From NCBI RefSeq assembly GCF_001613005.1, contig NZ_BDBN01000024.1, positions 1 through 64,000 on the forward strand: a stretch of DNA of 64,000 nucleotides, written 5' to 3'. A model generated the notes under the pieces. It saw nothing but the letters and a program-made list of their open reading frames with translations. It was not told where the DNA came from and ran no database searches. Origin of the DNA: Nocardia nova NBRC 15556 (GTDB taxonomy: Bacteria > Actinomycetota > Actinomycetes > Mycobacteriales > Mycobacteriaceae). Below, in pieces: positions 58,212 to 64,000 of this stretch. A program made the position numbers and the translations under genes. Every line of letters starts with the position of its first letter. Position 1 is the stretch's first letter.

Positions 58212-59645
58212 TCAGTTCGTTTCCGCGTCGCGGTCGATGATCGACGCGAAAACCGAGCGCATCGCCGCGATATAGCGCTCCACCGAGTCGTGGGCGACCG
58301 CGGTGTCGGGATAGATGACGCTCAGCGTGGTCCCGGACGGCAGCCGATTGACCCAGATCAGCGCCTCTTCCGACGCGGCACGGTTGGCGTAGACGCCGGC
58401 GGTGACCTCGTCGAAGAATTCGTGGCCCAGGAAGTCGCGGGCGTCGATGAACGAGATCATCGGTGTGACCCAGCCGGGTTCGGCCTTGATCTCCGAGTCG
58501 GCGGGCAGCAGTTCGAGCACCCGGTGGAACGAGGTGGGCGCCAGTCGCAGCCCGTTCTCGTAGGCGCGCTGGGCCAATTTCAGCGTGCGGGTGACGCGGG
58601 TGCCGGGGCCGACCGAAAAGGCCACCGGCACCAGCGTCACATACCAGCCGACCGAATTGCCCTCCGCCGCCGAGGTTCTCGTGCTCACCGGAGTCATCCC
58701 GAAGTAGTAGTCGGAATCGGTAAGATCGCGTTCGGCCAGGGCCGCCGCCGCGAAGACCCCGCCCACGAATTCCGCGTCATTGGCCCGGCAGACCTCCTCG
58801 AAGGCCAGCGCCTGCTGTTCGTCCAGCAGGGGCACCGTGCGATGCGCGCTGCGGTTGTAGCCGTCGGAGCGCTTGCCGAGGTCCAGCGGAAAGGACGGTA
58901 GCCGATTATCGTTGCCGTGCAACAACTGTAACCACTTCCGCACACCGGGTGAGGACAGCGTCAGGGTCTCGCTGTAGGCCCGCTCGGTGACGCAGTAGTT
59001 CAGATAACTCGCCGCCGGGGGCAGCGGCTCCGCCTCGCCGCCGAGTTCGGCCAGATACAGCTGCGCGAAATCGGAGGCGGACAGATACTGGCCGAGACCG
59101 TCGGTGTGCAGGTGGTCGACGGCGAGGTAGACCGTGGTCGCGTCGCCGTGTTCGATGGCTCCGAAGGTGAAGCAATCCCATTGGAACGGATCGGGAGTCG
59201 TCTTCTCGACGTGCTGACGGATCGCGGCCGGATCGTCGATCCACCCGTAGTCGATCGGAATGAAGTCGACCACGTCCTCGGGCACCAGATGCCGCCGCAC
59301 GGTGCCGTCGGCGTCGATGTCGAACCAGGTCCGGAAGGTGTCGTGCCGCAACAGGAAGGTGTTGATGATCCGCGTCATCGCCTCCCGGTCCAGGCCACCG
59401 GTCGGGATCTGCGCGGTGGCCAGGCACAGTCCGGAGAAGCGGAAGTCGGCGGCGGCGTGCCGATTCGCCTGGCGCAGATACTGTTCCTGTTGCAGCGACG
59501 GCGGCGCCGGATGCACCGGGGCGGTCCGGGCCCGCGCCACCGCTTCCGGTGACGCGACCCAGGTGACCATCCGCCCCGGCGGCGGTGACCATTCGTCGAT
59601 GAGTCCGAAGTCGACCACGACTACCTCATTTCCACCGGTGGGCAT
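58212..59645 (-). CDS. PapA-like acyltransferase (condensation-domain fold)
   Basis: A 477-residue member of the polyketide-associated acyltransferase family. It has the PapA-like start FGLIDEWSPPPGRMVTWVASPEA and the catalytic HxxxD motif AVDHLHTDGLG. A later TPVSTRTSAAEGNSVGWYVTLVPV has the place of the DFGWG-type loop of condensation domains. Such enzymes esterify PKS-made fatty acids onto trehalose, diols or other polar cores. The ATG at 59645 is 16 bp after the PKS stop. A GTG at 59618 with GAGG upstream is a good alternative. Confidence 0.88.
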   Translation of the reverse strand: MPTGGNEVVVVDFGLIDEWSPPPGRMVTWVASPEAVARARTAPVHPAPPSLQQEQYLRQANRHAAADFRFSGLCLATAQIPTGGLDREAMTRIINTFLLRHDTFRTWFDIDADGTVRRHLVPEDVVDFIPIDYGWIDDPAAIRQHVEKTTPDPFQWDCFTFGAIEHGDATTVYLAVDHLHTDGLGQYLSASDFAQLYLAELGGEAEPLPPAASYLNYCVTERAYSETLTLSSPGVRKWLQLLHGNDNRLPSFPLDLGKRSDGYNRSAHRTVPLLDEQQALAFEEVCRANDAEFVGGVFAAAALAERDLTDSDYYFGMTPVSTRTSAAEGNSVGWYVTLVPVAFSVGPGTRVTRTLKLAQRAYENGLRLAPTSFHRVLELLPADSEIKAEPGWVTPMISFIDARDFLGHEFFDEVTAGVYANRAASEEALIWVNRLPSGTTLSVIYPDTAVAHDSVERYIAAMRSVFASIIDRDAETN

Positions 59646-59660
59646 CGAAACGGCGGCCCA

Positions 59661-62600
59661 TCAGCCGACTCCCGCCATCTCCGCGACCGCACCGGCCGGC
59701 GCGTCGGGGCCGCTCGACTCGGCCGCGGGCTGTGATCCGCCCGGGACGGTCCCGTCCACCGCCGCGGCCAGGGCAGCCGGATCCGGTTGAGCCCCACCGG
59801 GTTCGTGCGCCAGGATCAGCTCGGCCACCTTCGGTCCGGCCTGCTCCAGGCTGAACGAGCGGCCCATCTGCAACGACATCAGGTCGATGCCGAGCGTCTT
59901 GGTCACGCGTGCGCCGAGTTCGACCGCCATCAGCGAATCCAGACCCAGCTCCGGCACCGGAATCGTCATATCGATGGTGTCGACGTCCACGCCCATGACG
60001 ACGGCCAGTTCGCCTGCCATCAGCCGGGCGATGTGCGGGCCGCGCTTGGACTCCTCCATCGCGGCCAGCTCCTCACGCAACCGGGCCAGCTCGGAGGTGT
60101 CCTTCGCCGAGGCCCGCGCGAGTGCGGCGGTGCGACCGGTGCGAGCCAGTTGCGGGAAGGTACCGGTGAGCTTGGCCCAGTCGGTCGGGATGACGGCCAC
60201 GCGCGAGGCTCCCAGGCGCAGGCACTGTTCCAGATAGGCGGTGGCGTCGCCCATATCGATGGGGCCGAATCCGACCAGGTCCAGATATTTCTCGGAGGTC
60301 TCGTTCGCCGCCATGCCCCCGGCGCCGGACAGGTGGCCCCAGCCGACGCACAACGCCCGCTCCCCCGCCTGCGACCAGCGCAGCGCCAGCGATTCGACCG
60401 CGACATTGGCCGCGCAGTAACTGTATTGGCCGTAGATGCCGTACATCGACCCGCCCGACGAGCACAGCACGAACATGTCGAGGTCGATGCCCGCGTCGGC
60501 GACCGCCCGGTGCACGATCTGCGCGCCCAGCACCTTCGGCAGATAGACCTGTTCGAGCTGGCCGATTTCCATCTTGGCCAGATTGTTGTCCGCGACCGCA
60601 CCCGCGGCGTGGAACACCCCGCGTAGCGGATGGCCGGCGCTGTGGATGCGTGCGATCGCGTCGGCCACCGCCTCGGCGTCGGTCACATCGAGCAGCTCCT
60701 CGACGATCTCGATCCCGATCGCGCGCCACGCCTCGAGCTGCCGGCGCGCCTCCTCGGTGGTCGCGCCGCGCCGCCCGGCCAGCACCAGCCGCCGCGCACC
60801 ACGCAAGGTCAGCCAGCGGCCGATCGCCAGACCGAACCCACCGAATCCACCGGTAACCAAATACGTTGCGCTGTCGCTGATCTCGACATCCGGCAGGTAC
60901 GGGCGCACCGGCGGTTCCGGCGCGTCCATGCGCAGCGCGATCCGGGCCGGCCGCGACGAGCGCAGCGTCTCCTCGAACGCCTTGCTCACCTCGGCGGTGT
61001 CGAACAGGTGGTACGGCAGGGGGCGGTAGGTGCCCTCGGTGACCTTCTCGAACACCCGTTGCAGCAGAGCCGCGAGCCGTTGCGGCTTCACCTTGACCAG
61101 GCGGTCGAGGTCCATCGAGAAGTACGACAGGTTCTTGTCGAAATTGGCCAGTTCCAGCAGGCCACCGGTGTAGATGTCGGCCTTGCCGACCTCGACGATG
61201 CGGCCGAATTCCGCTGCGGCGTTGAAGTTCTGGCGCAGAATCTCACCGGGCGCGCTGCTGACGATCACATCGGCGCCCGCTCCTCCCGTGATCGCGGCGA
61301 CCTCGTCGACGAAGTTCAGCGACCGCGAATTCACCGCGTAGTCCGCCCCCATCGCGAGCACGTGGGCACGCCGCTCCGGGGTGCTGGCGGTGCCGATGAT
61401 GGTGGCGCCGCGGGCCTTGGCGACCTGGATCGCGGCGGTGCCGACGCCGCCGGCCGCACCGTGCACCAGCACCGTCTCTCCCGGTTCCAGCCGGGCCAGA
61501 TCCAGCAGGGCGTATTCGGCCGTGCCGAAGGCGATGATGCTGGTGCAGTGCCCCGGATCGGTGCCCTCGGGCAGGACGACCGCGAGCTGCCGGTCCACGA
61601 CCGCGAAGCGGCGCATCATGCCCTTGGCGGCCACACCGACCAGATCCCCCTCCTCGACGTCCTCGACGCCGGGCCCGACCCGCACCACGGTGCCGACCCC
61701 CTCCATACCGGGCACGGTGCCGAAATACGTTGGAGCCAGCTCACGTTCGCCGAGCAACCCGATGACCTTCAGCGGATCCTTGTAGTTCAATCCGATGACC
61801 TGCATCCGGATCTCGATCTCGCCCGGGCCCGGTTCCACGCGCGGGCATTCCCGCCAGGCGAGTGCCGACAGCAGCCGGGTGCGCGGCATGTCGAGTTCGA
61901 AGTTGGCCTCCGGATCCGTCAGCGGCGCCGAGGTGTCCAGGACTTCCAGCCGTTCGGGCAGCGGTTTGGTGATCACCGTCGCCCAGCGTTTGCCGTCGCG
62001 CAACAGCACCTCGTCGCTGTTGTCGAGGGAGAAGGCGCCGGGCACCGCCAGTTCCGCCACGAGATCGGCGATCGGTGTCGCGGGTTCGGTGTCGACGAGC
62101 CGCCAGCGCAGTGCGGTCTGCTCGTTGAGCAGGACGCGCCGCGCGCCGGCCAATGCGGCCTGCCCGGTGTCGGGCACGGCGGAACTGCCGGGCAGGGCGA
62201 ACGCGGATTCGGTGACCAGGGTGCAGTGCACGAGACCATCGCCGAAAATCGTTTGCGGAGTGCCGTTCTCGCTCGGCGGTTCGACGAATTCGGCGACAGC
62301 CACCGCGATGCGCTTGAGCGTCCACAAGTGCGCCACGTCGTCGGCGACCGCACCCGCGACCACGCAGATGTGCAACCGCCGAGTCGGCTCGCCGCGGGCG
62401 GCGCGCAGCTGCTCGACGAGCTCGGACTCCAGTTCCGGCCCGGTCGAATCCACCACGTGCAGGCGGGAATCCGGAAGCGCGGCCACCAATCGGTCGGCCC
62501 GTGCCGTCTCGCCGAGGCGGACTACCAGGGTAGTCACCGAACCGGCCTCGGCCAGTGCGGACGGGTCGATCGGATCGCGTTCCTCGAAGGTCTCGGTGTA

Positions 62601-64000
62601 GTAGAAGTCGGCCATCCGGTGCAGTGGATCGTCGCCGGGCCGCAGCGCGCCGATCTGCAGGCCGGACAGCCGGACCACCAATTTGTGGTCGGCGTCGAGC
62701 AGATCCACATCGGCACGCAGCCGCGCCTTCGGATCGCGCCGGGCCACCACGGTCACCGTCTCGGGCAACGCCGCCAGCAAGCGCACCGCACCCACGCCGA
62801 CCGGAACCATCACGCCCTCGTCGATGCGTTCGTCGGCGAACAGCATGGCCGCGCACTGCATGGCGGCGTCCACGACCGCCGGATGCGCCAGATGGCCGGA
62901 ATCCGCGGCGATCGAGCCGTCGACGGTCGCCACCACCACATCGCGGCCGACCCGCACCGAGGTGACCCGCCGGAACGACGGCCCGTATTGCAGTCCGGCC
63001 GCGGCCAGGCCCGTGTAGAACATCGCCGGGTCGACGTCGATGCCGACCTCGATCTCCGGAACATCGACCGTGGTCTGCTCGTGGCTGCCGGTGAGGGTGC
63101 GCCCGGAGGCGTGCACGGTCCACGCGGTACCGGTGGCACTGCGCGAGCGGATCAGGAACCGGCCGCTGGCCTCCTCGATACTCAGTGCCACCAGCGGTAC
63201 GTCCGGGGCACCCATGATCAGCGGTGCGACGAACCGAACTCCCTCCAGCGCAACCTGTTCCGAGCCGATTCGCGACGTGGTGGCGCTCAGTGCCGCGTCC
63301 AGATACGCGGCCCCGGGCATGATCTTGATGCCGTTGACCACGTGATCCGACAGCCACGGCAGCAATTCGGTGCCGACCTGCAGCAGCCATTCCGGACGGC
63401 CTTCGACATCGGGATCGCCGAGCATCGCGTAGGAGCCGGGGGTGCCGAGGCGGGCCTGTTCGAACAGCGGCAGCGCCGAGTGCAGGCGGGTGCGCTGCCA
63501 GGGATAACGAGGCAGCGGCAGATGCGGAGTGGCCGGGCGATCGGGCGGGAACAGCAGATCGCGGTCGAGGACACCGGCGGCGTGCAGGCCGATCAGCGTG
63601 CGGCGCAGGCTGTCGGCATCCGCTTGTTCGCGGTCCAGCGTCGGCACCGTGGTCCCCTGCACATCGGCGCCGAGCAGGGCTTCGCGAATATTGCCCGACA
63701 GCACCGGATGCGGGCCGACCTCGAGGAAGATCCGATGACCCGCGCCGATCAGGGCGCCGACGGCATCGAAGAACCGGACCGGTTGCCGCACGTTCGACCA
63801 CCAGTAGGACGCGTCCCAGTCGGCCTCGGCGACCCGCATACCCGTCACCGTCGAATACAGCGGCACGGTCGGCGTCCGGGGCTCCAGATCGGCCAGCACC
63901 GACCGCAATTCGGCCTCGATCGGCTCCATCAGGCGGCTGTGATACGGCACCTCCACCCGCAGGCGGCGGGCGAAAACGCCGTCCTCGGTGAGCTTTTCGG
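59661..64000 (-). CDS. Type I polyketide synthase, reducing, MAS/Pks2-like (C-terminal part)
   Basis: The frame is open to the right edge, so the KS and most of the AT lie outside. Visible in order are the AT end (VEVPYHSRLMEPIEAEL), DH (SDHVVNGIKIMPGAAYLDAAL), a non-catalytic linker, ER with the NADPH motif HGAAGGVGTAAIQVAKARGA, KR (VTGGFGGFGLAIGRWL, active site SSGGSMYGIYGQYSYCAAN) and ACP (LGLDSLMAVELGAR). This DH-ER-KR-ACP order is that of mycocerosic-acid-type iterative PKSs, which make methyl-branched saturated acyl chains. The following PapA-like gene fits such a lipid pathway. Confidence 0.93.
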   Translation of the reverse strand, partial: EKLTEDGVFARRLRVEVPYHSRLMEPIEAELRSVLADLEPRTPTVPLYSTVTGMRVAEADWDASYWWSNVRQPVRFFDAVGALIGAGHRIFLEVGPHPVLSGNIREALLGADVQGTTVPTLDREQADADSLRRTLIGLHAAGVLDRDLLFPPDRPATPHLPLPRYPWQRTRLHSALPLFEQARLGTPGSYAMLGDPDVEGRPEWLLQVGTELLPWLSDHVVNGIKIMPGAAYLDAALSATTSRIGSEQVALEGVRFVAPLIMGAPDVPLVALSIEEASGRFLIRSRSATGTAWTVHASGRTLTGSHEQTTVDVPEIEVGIDVDPAMFYTGLAAAGLQYGPSFRRVTSVRVGRDVVVATVDGSIAADSGHLAHPAVVDAAMQCAAMLFADERIDEGVMVPVGVGAVRLLAALPETVTVVARRDPKARLRADVDLLDADHKLVVRLSGLQIGALRPGDDPLHRMADFYYTETFEERDPIDPSALAEAGSVTTLVVRLGETARADRLVAALPDSRLHVVDSTGPELESELVEQLRAARGEPTRRLHICVVAGAVADDVAHLWTLKRIAVAVAEFVEPPSENGTPQTIFGDGLVHCTLVTESAFALPGSSAVPDTGQAALAGARRVLLNEQTALRWRLVDTEPATPIADLVAELAVPGAFSLDNSDEVLLRDGKRWATVITKPLPERLEVLDTSAPLTDPEANFELDMPRTRLLSALAWRECPRVEPGPGEIEIRMQVIGLNYKDPLKVIGLLGERELAPTYFGTVPGMEGVGTVVRVGPGVEDVEEGDLVGVAAKGMMRRFAVVDRQLAVVLPEGTDPGHCTSIIAFGTAEYALLDLARLEPGETVLVHGAAGGVGTAAIQVAKARGATIIGTASTPERRAHVLAMGADYAVNSRSLNFVDEVAAITGGAGADVIVSSAPGEILRQNFNAAAEFGRIVEVGKADIYTGGLLELANFDKNLSYFSMDLDRLVKVKPQRLAALLQRVFEKVTEGTYRPLPYHLFDTAEVSKAFEETLRSSRPARIALRMDAPEPPVRPYLPDVEISDSATYLVTGGFGGFGLAIGRWLTLRGARRLVLAGRRGATTEEARRQLEAWRAIGIEIVEELLDVTDAEAVADAIARIHSAGHPLRGVFHAAGAVADNNLAKMEIGQLEQVYLPKVLGAQIVHRAVADAGIDLDMFVLCSSGGSMYGIYGQYSYCAANVAVESLALRWSQAGERALCVGWGHLSGAGGMAANETSEKYLDLVGFGPIDMGDATAYLEQCLRLGASRVAVIPTDWAKLTGTFPQLARTGRTAALARASAKDTSELARLREELAAMEESKRGPHIARLMAGELAVVMGVDVDTIDMTIPVPELGLDSLMAVELGARVTKTLGIDLMSLQMGRSFSLEQAGPKVAELILAHEPGGAQPDPAALAAAVDGTVPGGSQPAAESSGPDAPAGAVAEMAGVG

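Noticed and set aside
1..64000. Prophage, insertion sequence, integron, CRISPR array, rRNA or tRNA
   Set aside because: I looked for transposase or integrase motifs, regular spacer arrays, cloverleaf patterns and conserved rRNA stretches and found none. The two MFS pseudogenes have no flanking repeats that would mark a mobile element.

Overview
The window is high-GC actinobacterial DNA with dense genes, many ATGA/GTGA start-stop overlaps and frequent GTG starts. The gene content points to a mycolic-acid-containing member of Mycobacteriales, most likely Nocardia or a close relative. It includes a mycocerosic-acid-synthase-type polyketide synthase with a PapA-like acyltransferase, a cutinase, FadD ligases, a GAP/SfLAP membrane protein, a TIGR00027-type methyltransferase, an MpaB-type oxygenase and a GT39 glycosyltransferase. 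I saw no rRNA, tRNA, CRISPR array, integrase or transposase. The genus call is inference from gene families, not from a marker gene.

Layout. 1-8470: a truncated secreted-protein gene at the left edge, an MFS pseudogene, a VOC protein, an SRPBCC protein, a TetR/hydrolase pair, an arsenic cassette (arsR-acr3-arsC), an MmyB-type regulator divergent from a dehydrogenase, and a methyltransferase. 8517-13875: a large GT39 membrane glycosyltransferase, small membrane proteins, and a DJ-1/PfpI protein divergent from a GlxA-type AraC regulator. 14008-18919: a tightly coupled redox operon (anchored Ser/Thr-rich protein, ApbE, bis-heme ferric-reductase-like membrane protein, NuoF-like flavoprotein, 3Fe-4S ferredoxin), then a 40-residue membrane peptide and an FAD/Rieske oxidoreductase. 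18950-23119: an alkyl sulfatase and a set of small membrane proteins that share a palindromic operator-like motif.

23254-36567: lipid and CoA metabolism and its regulators. This part holds two FadD-type ligases, a PucR-type regulator, an SDR/TetR pair, an endonuclease-phosphatase-fold protein, a Nudix hydrolase, an MpaB-type oxygenase, a cutinase, a 3-hydroxyacyl-CoA dehydrogenase and a second MFS pseudogene. 36758-42242: an ECF42-type sigma factor with its YCII and RibD_C partners, a Methyltransf_19 protein, a secreted GH1 glycosidase and a mismatch uracil glycosylase. 42299-46202: a MoxR ATPase, a metallopeptidase-like/VWA protein and an unidentified 462-residue partner. 46280-55954: GtrA, MATE, secreted and DUF4291 proteins, a luciferase-like monooxygenase/DUF1684 pair, an NDH-2-like flavoprotein, a lipase with a long repetitive linker and an ADP-ribosylglycohydrolase. 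56062-64000: a lipid-assembly operon read leftwards (PKS, PapA-like acyltransferase, unknown protein, MFS exporter), cut by the right edge.

The strongest less-described candidates are the MoxR/VWA three-gene unit, the ApbE redox operon whose first gene lacks an FMN-binding domain, and the shared CTCACCCG-N3-CGGGTGAG motif linking an alkyl sulfatase with small membrane proteins. Several new operator-like palindromes next to identifiable regulators are also listed.
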